A stretch of 64,000 nt of DNA from Craspedostauros australis (lineage: Eukaryota; Bacillariophyta; Bacillariophyceae; Mastogloiales; Achnanthaceae). Shown here in pieces: positions 28,901 to 38,845 of the stretch (position 1 is the first letter of the stretch; the number at the start of each line of letters is the position of its first letter). The position numbers and the translations under genes were made by a program. Where the stretch lies: NCBI GenBank assembly GCA_026770025.1, contig JAMXDE010000023.1, positions 992,001 through 1,056,000 of the forward strand, in the 5' to 3' direction. The notes under the pieces were generated by a model. It saw only the letters and a list, made by a program, of their open reading frames with translations, made no database searches and was not told the origin of the DNA.

Positions 28901-29300
28901 TCTGAAGGAATAAACCGTTGCTGATGGCTGCCACTGGCGAGGTGCGCGATGGTTGAGGAAATTCAGGAACAATGCGATTGTCCCAACCACAGCGGTGGCT
29001 ACGAGTGCAAGAGGGGGGATGTGGGATGTGGCGCTTACAGGTGTCGACGTTGGTGGAAGAGAGAGAGGCTGTTTCGTTGGAGGAGGACTGCGCAGATGTG
29101 ACGGATGATGGGACGGAACCAGAAGAAGATGTCCTTGAGGACGCGGCCGACAATGGTGCTGACGTTGCCGGTTTCCACGACGCAGTGTTTTGCGTGAGGG
29201 TTGGATCCCGCAACACAAGGCGTTCTGCGGTGACAACGAGCTCGCCGGTGACGTCGTTGCTGTCGTTGACAGGATCCGTGGAGACGGCAACTGATGCCAT
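25994..29300 (-). CDS. CDC14: CDC14-type dual-specificity phosphatase, three exons
   Basis: Spliced model: exon 1 29300-29039, exon 2 28718-27385, exon 3 27157-25994 (919 residues). Donors are GTAAGC at 29038 and GTACGT at 27384, acceptors CAG at 28719 and 27158; all phases agree. Exon 2 carries the N-terminal DSPn half (VTIIPHRLYFCALNTDP, YFFSIDHELLYWNFFLDFGP, ANAVYCICAWQVLYLN, QYNFFTWND). Exon 3 starts inside NGDLNWIVEGKILAVAGP and holds the catalytic loop VHCKAGLGRTGTC, with the Cys-x5-Arg of protein tyrosine phosphatases, followed by RICRPGMVIGPQQ, the CDC14 signature. CDC14 dephosphorylates CDK sites and acts in mitotic exit, cytokinesis or cilia. Unusually, about 290 low-complexity Ser/Lys/Pro residues precede the DSPn domain and another 190 follow the catalytic one. 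The first intron is the weakest call; the second is near certain. Confidence 0.88.
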
Positions 29301-31505
29301 GGTGCTATGTCACGTTTGTGATATTGATGTCGATAGTGACGCTGGTGCGGATCTGGACGTCGTTATGAGCTTGCGATGCGCACTGATCTGCTTTGTATCA
29401 GTATCAGGGCTGAGTTTGGGGACAGGGGCTGTTTTGTGGTGTGTTGGTGCAGGGCTTGTGATGTTGATGGGGAAGAGCGTAGCGCGCGTATGTGTTGTAT
29501 CTTTGTGATGTGGTGTTGCTGATGGAGGCGCTGCTGATGCTTCTGTTCCTTGTGAGAACAGGACATGTCTTCCTCACGGATTTGGCAGCAGCTCTGTCGC
29601 ACTTCCCACCACAACGCATCAGGAGGCGTTGTGGTACACACAGCGTGGTGCTCACTGTTCGGTTTCTGCGCTGTGTTCTGTAGACAGCACCAATCGTGAT
29701 TTGATGCATGTTCTGCACGAACGGATGCGTTGATGTGCGAGCGGCATCACTGTTGGCATGTTCGTCCTCGTCCTCGTTGTGGAGTCTCTGTCACTGTCAG
29801 TTGGACATGGATGTTTTCCGACGATTGTGGATGGTGTCCCGCACAGCCTTCTCCCAGTCGCCTCGACGACGATCAACGACGATCAACACCCAAGACTTGT
29901 CACGTTGAAGTTCTTGTTGAAACAGAAAGTGACATTTCTCTTTGGGTGTCCCTCAACATCCTCCACAAGAAATATTTCGGCCACACCGCAGCCTCCATCC
30001 CCAACATCTATCACCCGCCAATCCAACATTCCACCCCCGTTGTTCCCGGAATCTCTGCCCTTGACATCTTCCATTGCCATTCACCTCAACGCGCGAAGGC
30101 ATCATCGTCCCTCACAGAGCGAGAGCGAGGTGCATTGCCAAGAACGCAGCCGAAGCCATTCATGGAAGCACCCGTCAATGCATCCATAGACTTGTGCACG
30201 TCTCTCTCTCCCTCCCTCATTCGACAGCTTTTAGCTGCCCCCGGCCTCCTCATCATTCCATCTCATTGTTGTCCACCAACCCGCCGCGGCGGCTGCTGAT
30301 CTCTTCGTCAAACGAGTGCCGTCATTGTCGCAACCAAACAAGAGTCGCACCATCCCGTCTGCACACGCACCTCAAACAATGGACTCAGCACAAGCTGGTT
30401 GCAGAGAGAATCTGCCGTACCTCTGCAGACTCCGTGTTTCCCGATTGGTTATTTTCTGTGTCAACGTTCGTCTCCGACTTGCGCTCGGAATGCCAACGCG
30501 GAGTGGATGCAAGTTATTAAAATTGGAGCGTTTGTCGTCCGTTGCTGTTGATGTGCGCAACAAAACTTGCTTCTCTCGACACCTCTTCTGTCTTCACCGA
30601 TCACTGTTGTCTGCAATGCCAACGTTGGTGGAAGGTTCCGCTGAGCGTGGAGTGAGGCGGAGCGTTGCTCTGCTTGTTGTTATCTCTCAGCCAGGTCAAC
30701 TCAAGTCGGGTTGGATGGATGATTGTCTTTTTCTTCTTCCTGTTCTCGTTGTTGTTGGTCTTGTTGTTCTTGTTCTTGTTCTTGTTGTGTCGATTTTGGT
30801 CTCTTCGCACCTCTCTCTGTTTGTTGATCCCAAACTCGTCTCTCTCTCTCTCTCTGTGCCGGTTGTCCCTCGTTTTCTCTTGTGCTGTTTCCCACACGTC
30901 TGCCACGGGCTACTTTTTTCCTCCCCCATCACCGAATCGACACCATCTTGTCCGCGGCACGTCTCCCCTTCGCGTTTTTTGCAACTTCACACCAAACTCA
31001 GCACGCCGGGCGGTTTCCAACTATCTGGCACATATCAACGCACCATGGGTGAGACAGTCGTCAACGGAAGACGAGTTTCGGTCGTGTCACGAGTATTTCC
31101 AGCGTCCAGTACATACTCTCAACATGAAAATAGGTCAGGCCATTTTTTCACACTCGGAGTAGTCAGGTTCTCTGGCTGTGCCTGCTCGTTCGATTTATTG
31201 CGGCTCACAGACCGTTGAACGCAAGCCAACCGTTGAACGACATTGATGAGAGACCATGTGCCCCCTTTTCAATTGCTATGAAAGGGGTGGATTCAATATC
31301 CCCCGAATTTGTCTCAAATGGTATCTTTCTTGTGATGTCTCGGACAACTGACGTTGTCGTGTTCTGCTGATCCTCATCAGATGATGCTCATCCTTTGGAT
31401 ACAAGGGAAGAGGGGGACATACATACAGAGAGAAAGAAAGAGACCTGCGCATTGGCTCCAATTCGCCATTGCAGCCATCATCTGCATTGAGTCTCATCCA
31501 TCCAA
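29301..31505. other. 2.2-kb intergenic region
   Basis: No supported gene. The CDC14 gene starts at its left edge and the ABHD10-like gene at its right. A Leu/Val-rich plus-strand frame at 30316-31218 is produced largely by a GTT/CTT run (about 30730-30870) and its overlapping antisense frames are equally long, so I do not accept it. CT runs lie at about 30205-30215 and 30840-30860. Confidence 0.5.
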
Positions 31506-32873
31506 ATGTCTCGGATCGATCATTCGTCGTGTCTCCTGCTGCTCGTCTTCCTCGCAACCTCCGTGATGGGCGCTGCGGCATTCTTCGGCTCATTGTCAAC
31601 ATCAATATCGCTGCAAAGATGTGCGAGGTCAATGTTGGCACCATCTTTGCGAAACAGAAGAGCGCTCGAAACATCATGCCGCGGACACCGTCGCATGTTT
31701 GCTGCACAACGAAGCAACGGCGACCTTCACTTCATTCCAATTGCTTCGCAGAATGCGACGCTGCGATCCACGATGGACAGCGAGACAGAAACGCTCTTGG
31801 CGTATCGGTACAAACGGCCTAAGGCATTGCTGGGGCTTGAGGCATTAACGGAGACCAGGCGGACGAGAAAAGAAGAAACCGTCGTGGTGATTCTGAATGG
31901 TTTCGGTTCCACGATGGACGGAAGCAACAAGGTTGCAACCATCGTTGATCACATCCATTCCAAATGGAACACTGACCAAACGACGCGATATGTCTCCACC
32001 CTCACCATGGATTACAGAGGACATGGCAGGTCCACTTTCCGCCGACGTCGCCGTGACGACACCGCCAGTCAGTCACCAACTTCGACAGAAGCCGAGTCCA
32101 GCACCGCCCAGCTCCACGATTTCGTCTTGAGCGATTGGATGCACGACGTGGAACAAGTCTTCCACAAGGTCATCCTGCACAACAGTGAGGACGAGGATAA
32201 GGACATCCGCACATCCGTCATCATCGTCGCATCATCGATGGGTGCATTGATCGCATTGAATGTGATCCGCATGTCGCTCGGCAATGTCAGCAACGACAAG
32301 ATGATAATCGCCGGGCTGGTTGGAATCGCGGCAGCTCCCAGATTTCTGCAGCATGTGTACGACACGCAGCTGTCACACGAACAGAAGCACCAGCAGCTGC
32401 CACAGCAAGGGTACATCCAGTTTTCATCCCAGTACAAGATGACACCAGAATCCAGCAACAACAACAACAACAGCAACAATATGAATGTGACCACTGCGCA
32501 ATCTACGGAATCTACAACGCCGCTGCCACCAACCAATCCCGATCCGTATTCTGTAATCTTGACCCAGCGATTATTCGACGATGCAAAACAATGGAACCTG
32601 CCGTTGAATTCCAAGACACCCTTCCCATTTCCGATCCACCTGTTTCACGGAATGCAAGACCCCGATGTGCCCCATGACATGGCATTGCAGCTTGCCAAGT
32701 GTTTGGATCCCAATCCGACAGTTGCAACATTCCCTGCCACACGTCCAGCTCACAAAGTTCACCTCACATTGTTTCCAAATGGTGACCATCGTTTGTCCAA
32801 GCCGCAGGAGTTGCCTCCCATTTTGGAGGTGGTGGATGATCTCATTGCGCGTGCGCTCCTTGAACAGCAATAG
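31506..32873 (+). CDS. ABHD10-like alpha/beta hydrolase, plastid-targeted
   Basis: A 455-residue serine hydrolase. The N-terminus SRIDHSSCLLLLVFLATSV ends GAAA and continues FFGSL, a signal peptide with Phe at the cleavage point, as used for complex plastids. The nucleophile elbow is VASSMGALIALN (Ser in A-S-S-M-G, where the classical G-x-S-x-G has an Ala). The strand IHLFHGMQDPDVPHDMALQL supplies the acid and LFPNGDHRLSKPQELPPILE supplies the His. The last two blocks match ABHD10, a mitochondrial depalmitoylase and glucuronidase in animals. Ser/Asp-rich inserts (near residues 180-230) and an Asn/Thr-rich insert (near 320-345) separate the core. Substrate unknown; deacylation of a plastid protein or small ester is inference. 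Confidence 0.85.
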   Translation: MSRIDHSSCLLLLVFLATSVMGAAAFFGSLSTSISLQRCARSMLAPSLRNRRALETSCRGHRRMFAAQRSNGDLHFIPIASQNATLRSTMDSETETLLAYRYKRPKALLGLEALTETRRTRKEETVVVILNGFGSTMDGSNKVATIVDHIHSKWNTDQTTRYVSTLTMDYRGHGRSTFRRRRRDDTASQSPTSTEAESSTAQLHDFVLSDWMHDVEQVFHKVILHNSEDEDKDIRTSVIIVASSMGALIALNVIRMSLGNVSNDKMIIAGLVGIAAAPRFLQHVYDTQLSHEQKHQQLPQQGYIQFSSQYKMTPESSNNNNNSNNMNVTTAQSTESTTPLPPTNPDPYSVILTQRLFDDAKQWNLPLNSKTPFPFPIHLFHGMQDPDVPHDMALQLAKCLDPNPTVATFPATRPAHKVHLTLFPNGDHRLSKPQELPPILEVVDDLIARALLEQQ

Positions 32874-33037
32874 CTGCAGCAAGGATGATCCTGGCCATGG
32901 TCTGGCTACTCGTACCCCACCAGTGTGTACGAGTACGAGTATGAAACGCGAGCTTGATAGTCGTACACGCATCGCGCACCAGGACAGATGGACGAATAGA
33001 GTAGAGCATAGTTAAGTATGAACATAGTTAAGTATAG

Positions 33038-33066
33038 GAATTACGAGTACGAGTACGAGTACGAAT
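33038..33066. repeat. TACGAG microsatellite
   Basis: A six-base GAGTAC repeat, about four units, lies in the spacer between the ABHD10-like and ArfGAP genes, which converge here. Single GAGTAC copies occur in several other spacers in the window. Confidence 0.8.
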
Positions 33067-33122
33067 ATATAATAGTACTCTGGAGGAGTTCACTGCAACA
33101 TGTGAAAAGAATTCAATCCTTC

Positions 33123-36100
33123 TCATGTAGTTTGCGGAAACATATCTTGTACACCACGCGGGGATGGCTCCACGTGCTTCTTCTTCTTGGACGATGACTT
33201 GTTGCGGCGCAGACGTCTCCGGCTGCCGCTGTCGTTGCTTCGTGGAGTCTCGTGCGTTGGTGTGTTGAAGGACGAGAGGCTCATATGCACCGTCGATGGG
33301 GTCTGGGGAGTGGATAGAGACTTCCTAGAATACTTGGACGGTGTGTTGACGGACAGAGCAGCTGCGGCTGCCGCCGCGGAAGCAGACGCTGGCAACGGGT
33401 CGGATCTGCGAGAGATTTTTGATCTTGCCAGTTTTCTGCTGGACAACGCCTTGCATGGGGTCGAGTGGTGCTGGTGGTCTTTGGTCTGCTGCAGCTTCTT
33501 CCTGCTCGCGGCGATGACGGGTGTCGTCGACAGGTGGTTACTGTCGATGAACAAGGCATCCTGGTACTTGTCCTTGAGGTTCGATCTCGGGTGCGAGTTC
33601 TTCTTGTTGGATCCCTTGCCTTCCTCGGGAGGATCGACGACGAGCCTGGATTGAGACAGCCGTTGTTCGATGGCATCGTCAGATAGGAACAATGCCAACG
33701 ACGATGATGGTTTGCGCAACGCGCGTTCGTCGTCATCTTCTTCATCGTGCCGGCCAGTGTTCACGTTTCGCCCGCTGTTGCCACCGCCACCGCCTGCCTT
33801 CAAACCTCTGCGAGACCTGGTCAATGATGACGATCTAGACCTGGACCGTCGGGGCGATCCTGAGCGGAGTCTACGCGAGGAACTGCCGGCGACGCGACGT
33901 TCGTACAACCTCGCCATGGGCTGACGCTTGAGGGAGACACGTCGGCGGCTGGGTGGGGCCTTCATGTTGTGATCTGGACACTCTTCTTGTAGCTGCTGCT
34001 GCTGCTGCTGTTCTCCGCCAGGGTACGGGAACGTTGGATATTTGGTGTTGCTGGGTGGAACGGCAGGATCTGCAGCATTGCTCTGCGGCATTGGGGGAGG
34101 TACGATGTCGGCCTCCAAGGCCGCCAGTTCTTCCTCGTCAGATGAATGCTTCGACAGATAGCTGGACAGCGAGGTCCTTGTGCTGGTCGATGGCGTTGGC
34201 ACGACGGACGCTGCGGCGGTTTCCCCCGCATGGCTGGAAAGCCGTCTCTCGTTGCTCCCCCGACGTCTTGCGGAAATCCGTCTCTTCGATGATGCGGACG
34301 ATGACTTGGAGGAGGGTGTGCAGACGCCAGGCGAGGCTCCCGCATCGTTCGCCAAGTTCAGCTCCACAGACATTGCACGTTGGCGGCGTCCCATGTGGGC
34401 ATTGGGTTGGCGGTGGCGGGCCGATCCGTAGGAAGCGGTTCGCCTAGGAGGCACCCGACGTCCTTCGTTCTGCGATCGCGGGTGATGTTGCTGTTGCTGT
34501 TGTTGCTGTTGCACCAAGGATCGTCGTCGAGAGGAGGAGGCGGAGCGAGACTTTGATGGTGATCTGGATGGTCGGAGCCGACGAATTGGATGCCGCGCGC
34601 GTCTCCGCGAAGCTCGTCGTTCTTGCTTTTCGGCAAACGCCAACTCTCGGAACGACTCAGAACCATGCGGAATGCTGTTGCCCATCGTCGAGTTCGATTC
34701 GCCATGGTTCGAACTCGCATCGCCGGTAACGTCAAACCCGGATTCTTTCAGGTCAAGAAGACTGTGTGATGTCTCGAAGGTTGTCGAATCGACCTCGTTA
34801 TCTTCGACTTCCTCAGCGTCTTCCTCATTACCGTCTTCGTGGGCTAGGTGCTCGTTGCCGCCCTTTCCTTCTTCAGCTGCTGCATTGTTTGCCAAATCCG
34901 GCTCAGCATCATCCATTGAATCCTCTTCATCTTCCATCTCTGGCAATGATGCAAACGCCTTCTCCATCGTGCTCTTGCGCTTTTGGCTAGGCCTCTCCTT
35001 TGTCTGTCGTTGTGGCTGTGTTTGCTGTTGCTGTTGCTGTTCATCGCCAACATGAAAGGACATAACATCAGCGCTGAGGAAGGATTGGTGGTAGAAGCTG
35101 TCCATGCTCAGACTCTGCTTCACAGGTCGAACGCTCGATGGCTGGAGGTTAATCTCTTCTTCGTGCTCGTCTTCCTGATTGTCATCATGCTGCCTCTTGA
35201 CATCGTGACTTGACGATGCTGACCTTGGAGGTGCAACTCGTGAGATGCGTCGGCTGCGACGGTGGTGCTTTTGATCGGTTTCCGACTTTTCTGCTGTCCC
35301 TTCCCTCGAGGTGCTGCGACGTCGTTGGCCATGCTGCGATCTGCGTTCACGTTGGCGATGTCGTTGTGCTGGATAGGGGGACTGGGAGGATGGTTCAGGC
35401 TCGTTGCCCAACTCGGGGACATCTGATGAAGTCACCATGTTGTGTTGGCTGCTTGACTTCCTGCGAGGCACATTCGACTTCGTCGATCTGCGTTTGCCTT
35501 GCTGTTCGAGGTGGGCCTGCAGCAGAGTCTGCGATGGTCGTCGTTCCGCTCTGCAATTGGCATCGACGGCAATCCCGTCGCTATCCCCATCCGTTTCCCC
35601 TTGTGCTTCTGTCTCCGATCCGTCTGCGTCGCTCGAGGCGCAATCGCTATCCGAAGATGAATCGCTGTGGTTGCTGTGGTCGCCTTGGCTGTACCCACAA
35701 TCTTCATCTTCGTACTCGGTGCAACTTTCAACGTCGCCATGGTCATCGTAGTGTCCATGATCATGTTCGGAAGATGAGGAGCAGTACGATGAATCGTCTC
35801 CACCGCTGCTATCGCTGCAATCGCTGCTGCTATCGTAGTCTTCATCGGTGCCCCTGTCGCTGGATGATGTAGAGGACTTGAGCAGATCCTTAAAGTTGAG
35901 ATCGCGGCGATGCAGGCCGCGGCTGGTCTTGATGCTGGGCTCCCCGATCGTCAACGTTTCTTCGGAGGAGAAGGAAGACGAGAGCGACATGAGAGATGTG
36001 ATGCCGGTGGCGGTGCTCTTGATGGATCGTCGGCTGAGCGTGCGATCGTGCGACATGGCATCCTCCATCTCCAGACGCCTCGACGATCGTCGGTGCTGCG

Positions 36101-36809
36101 GGCCGATCTGGGTGATGCTGTCATCGTCGCTGTTGCCATTGAGCGCTGCGGTGGCAGTGGTGGCAGCGCCACGTCTAATCTTCCTCCCTGGACCACCGAT
36201 GCCAACGCCAGCACTGGCGACACTGATGTTGCGACTCTCGAGGTTGCTGCCGATGTTCCCGCTGCCAGCCTTGTGCTGCTTGGCCAAAAAGTCATCGAGC
36301 AGCTGCGCGTTGAAGTACTCTCGGAGGTGGTACTTGCGTCGTGCAAACTCTAGCCTGTCGGTGGCGGTTGGGGCCGGTGAAGGGTCTCCCGTCTTGTCCT
36401 GAGAGGCGTACAGGATGCCTCGCAGCGAAAGCCGTTCATCGAACAGAAACGCTTCCCAGATGGAGTTGAGGACGTCGTTGCCGCAGATTTGCATGGCATG
36501 CACCTGGTCCAACGTCCAGCTGTCCAAGTGCACGCTCTTGACGATGCAGATGTGCGTTCCCAACGATCGCAAGGCGCTGCAGCACTGGTAGCAGATGAAG
36601 GCGCCAAGCATGCTGACCGGTGATGCTGAGCCATCCGTCGATGGCTGAGCTCTGGTCGACGCGTTCGTCATGGATTGACTCGGCACCTTGACCAGCAAGG
36701 CCCAGGTGGTGTCGCGGATCCCGCATTCGGAGCAGAATTGATTCTCTGGCAGCTTCCTCGTGGCTGCCAGCCGCTTCTTGCACAGGTTGTTCATAGTTGA
36801 GGTCGCCAT
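33123..36809 (-). CDS. ArfGAP with a very long Ser/Arg-rich tail
   Basis: A 1228-residue protein from the ATG at 36809; the frame continues upstream to 36884 only through a TTG. Residues about 15-130 form an ArfGAP zinc finger: LPENQFCSECG supplies Cys26 and Cys29 and AFICYQCCSALRSLGTHI supplies Cys73 and Cys76 with Arg81 as the likely catalytic arginine, then VHLDSWTLDQVHAMQICGND. ArfGAPs speed GTP hydrolysis by Arf proteins in vesicle traffic. The spacing between the Cys pairs is about 27 residues longer than the usual 16, filled by a Ser/Thr-rich insert. The remaining 1000 residues are low-complexity: acidic Ser-Asp stretches, SRRRRS-type basic stretches, poly-Gln (VQQQQQQQQHH) and a final KKKKHVEP. 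They suggest a disordered scaffold or SR-like part. Confidence 0.85.
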   Translation of the reverse strand: MATSTMNNLCKKRLAATRKLPENQFCSECGIRDTTWALLVKVPSQSMTNASTRAQPSTDGSASPVSMLGAFICYQCCSALRSLGTHICIVKSVHLDSWTLDQVHAMQICGNDVLNSIWEAFLFDERLSLRGILYASQDKTGDPSPAPTATDRLEFARRKYHLREYFNAQLLDDFLAKQHKAGSGNIGSNLESRNISVASAGVGIGGPGRKIRRGAATTATAALNGNSDDDSITQIGPQHRRSSRRLEMEDAMSHDRTLSRRSIKSTATGITSLMSLSSSFSSEETLTIGEPSIKTSRGLHRRDLNFKDLLKSSTSSSDRGTDEDYDSSSDCSDSSGGDDSSYCSSSSEHDHGHYDDHGDVESCTEYEDEDCGYSQGDHSNHSDSSSDSDCASSDADGSETEAQGETDGDSDGIAVDANCRAERRPSQTLLQAHLEQQGKRRSTKSNVPRRKSSSQHNMVTSSDVPELGNEPEPSSQSPYPAQRHRQRERRSQHGQRRRSTSREGTAEKSETDQKHHRRSRRISRVAPPRSASSSHDVKRQHDDNQEDEHEEEINLQPSSVRPVKQSLSMDSFYHQSFLSADVMSFHVGDEQQQQQQTQPQRQTKERPSQKRKSTMEKAFASLPEMEDEEDSMDDAEPDLANNAAAEEGKGGNEHLAHEDGNEEDAEEVEDNEVDSTTFETSHSLLDLKESGFDVTGDASSNHGESNSTMGNSIPHGSESFRELAFAEKQERRASRRRARHPIRRLRPSRSPSKSRSASSSRRRSLVQQQQQQQQHHPRSQNEGRRVPPRRTASYGSARHRQPNAHMGRRQRAMSVELNLANDAGASPGVCTPSSKSSSASSKRRISARRRGSNERRLSSHAGETAAASVVPTPSTSTRTSLSSYLSKHSSDEEELAALEADIVPPPMPQSNAADPAVPPSNTKYPTFPYPGGEQQQQQQLQEECPDHNMKAPPSRRRVSLKRQPMARLYERRVAGSSSRRLRSGSPRRSRSRSSSLTRSRRGLKAGGGGGNSGRNVNTGRHDEEDDDERALRKPSSSLALFLSDDAIEQRLSQSRLVVDPPEEGKGSNKKNSHPRSNLKDKYQDALFIDSNHLSTTPVIAASRKKLQQTKDHQHHSTPCKALSSRKLARSKISRRSDPLPASASAAAAAAALSVNTPSKYSRKSLSTPQTPSTVHMSLSSFNTPTHETPRSNDSGSRRRLRRNKSSSKKKKHVEPSPRGVQDMFPQTT

Positions 36810-38841
36810 GCGGGCAGCCCGCTCGTATTCGTAGGCAATGGAGGCGACGTTCCAAGAGCGCTCTGCTGGTGTTTTTGCGATCAAGATGGTGTCAGCAGAG
36901 ACGGAAAGGCAGTGCTACATGCGATGGTTGCAGGTGGCTGGTTGCTGATTGGCAGGTTGGTGGATAGGTGGATAGGGTTCGATGGTGGTCCTCGTTTGTT
37001 GATGCTGTCGATGTCGTTGATCCCGTTGATGCTTGGTGCATCCATCGCAAGGGTGGGATGGAGGCAGACTTTCGATCAACAGTTGATGCAGATGCTGATG
37101 TTGCTGGAAGTGATGTGGCTCGCCGAATTCGTCCGTTTTGTCGTCCTACGAGCTACTCGCAGCAGCAGCTGTGGCCGTCGCTGTCGCTGTGATTGTTGTG
37201 AATGTGGATGTGGACGTTTGCTTGTCCCACCACCCGCGTGTTGTCGCAGATCTCCTTGTGCGGTTGCTGTTCTTTCTCGCTGGTGTCGAGGAACAGTAGT
37301 GAGGATACTGTGGGCGCATCGCAATACAAGGTGCGAGGTTCGTTTCCCGCTTTGGGGACGAAGCGCGATACTGCCTGTGGTTGCTCGCACACGTACGCAA
37401 GCTTCGGTGTGACAACACCGACCAAAACATCAACGCAAGAGAGCGGTTTCACAGGCCAAACAAGCTGTCGCTGTTTGCGCCAATCAACACGCGCAAACAA
37501 CAAGGGGAAGCCAGAACACTCGAAACCAATAGACGTCCATGGATAAATTGTGAGGACAAAGGCTGCAAGACCAAGACCAAACGCGCAAACAGCGCAGAAG
37601 CCGAAAGTGTCGCATAGATTAAATGATGGTGTCTCAACACGACATCTTATCGGTCGTGCGGTCATAATACTGTTAATAGCTTTGGTGTCTGTGACACCGC
37701 TGAAGGCTTAGATCTGAGCTGAGGTTCTAGCGTTCACATTTTGAAACCCAATCGTACAAACCAAAAACGCGATGGACAAGGCACGAAACGTCACCAAACA
37801 ACCCCAAGGCGCGAACTACTGTCGCGAAGACACCCCCACCAGATGCGGACAAGAAACAGAGAGGGAGGGAAGACAGGGCGAACGACGCCCCAAGGCTCTT
37901 GTCAACCAGCTGACCAACCAACAAGCCAACGGTGTCGGTACGTTCGCAGAGAGAGAGAGTAGAACAGAGAAGCGCAGAGCGGAGTAAATGCAGGCGAAGC
38001 AACATCAAAGCTATCGCCCATCCACACAAGCGGAACTAACAACCACACCGACACAGCACTATCGCAAAGAGGTTGGCCTCCATTGTCAACTCGGCACTCT
38101 ATACTTGTACGAGTACGTATGGTAAGTAGTACCTTTGAGAAGAAGCCTCCGTCCTCTGGTCGTATGCAGGATTTCAAATAGTGCAGAGTGTGCCGCATAG
38201 GTCGTAGCCCACCCACAATACCGATCGACATTCCCCCACTCGCACACCCGAGCCTGGTGCGATCGCGACGATGGTCGTGAAAGTGCTTTGCCTCCCCTGC
38301 CCACATGGTGCTCTGGTGCTCGTCCATGGAGATTGAATTGACAACAACCAAGAAACATGGCATCGCAAACGCCCACGTCTCGATTCGGCACACAATTCCA
38401 AGTTTGCGACTTATTCGAATGAGTCGACTATTTAGGGGGTGGGTGACCTGGTGGTAACCACATTTTTTACCGCAACTCCCACTCCACCCCCTTTCTGCGA
38501 CAACAACTTGGCGCCAAAAAGAATCTTCCGTGTCAACAGATGAGAACCGAACCGCAACGCAATCTGTGCTGGGTTCTTCTGACCATCTTGTGTTTCTGCT
38601 GTCATCCCCGTCCTCTTGCTCTCTCTCTCTCTTCTCTTGGAGGAGAATCTGTCACGAGAAGAAAGAGTTCTTGTGCGTTCATGTTACCCACGCGTTGCCC
38701 AACACACACACCAAGAGGAGGAAGTCGTTGCAATCTCACAAAAACAAACGAGCGAGAGCTGTCAACCTCCAACTCCCAAGACAACAGCAAAGCCAACATC
38801 AACAAGAACATCAATAGCATCGACAGCACCAAGCACGCATC
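36810..38841. other. 2.0-kb intergenic region with leader ORF
   Basis: A long gap between the ArfGAP gene (-) and the 8-cysteine repeat gene (+). A CT run at 38615-38634 lies in the leader of the latter. A small frame at 38540-38845, MRTEPQRNLCWVLLT and so on, ends exactly at the next start and is listed separately. A 170-residue minus-strand frame at 37153-37665 is not supported. Confidence 0.5.
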
Positions 38842-38845
38842 ATGA
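38540..38845 (+). CDS. Possible upstream ORF overlapping the next start
   Basis: A 101-residue frame beginning MRTEPQRNLCWVLLTILCFC, signal-like at its start, runs through a CT-rich leader. Its TGA overlaps the ATG of the next gene in an ATGA arrangement (38842-38845). It may be a translated leader ORF, an alternative N-terminus lost by frame, or chance. No family is recognised and its codon use is driven by the CT run, so confidence is low. Confidence 0.25.
   Translation: MRTEPQRNLCWVLLTILCFCCHPRPLALSLSSLGGESVTRRKSSCAFMLPTRCPTHTPRGGSRCNLTKTNERELSTSNSQDNSKANINKNINSIDSTKHAS

Noticed and set aside
30316-31218. 300-residue frame with hydrophobic runs
   Set aside because: The hydrophobic Val/Leu run is produced by a GTT/CTT simple repeat and equally long antisense frames exist.
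37153-37665. 170-residue minus-strand frame upstream of ArfGAP
   Set aside because: No domain, mixed composition and overlapping frames of similar length; likely leader sequence.
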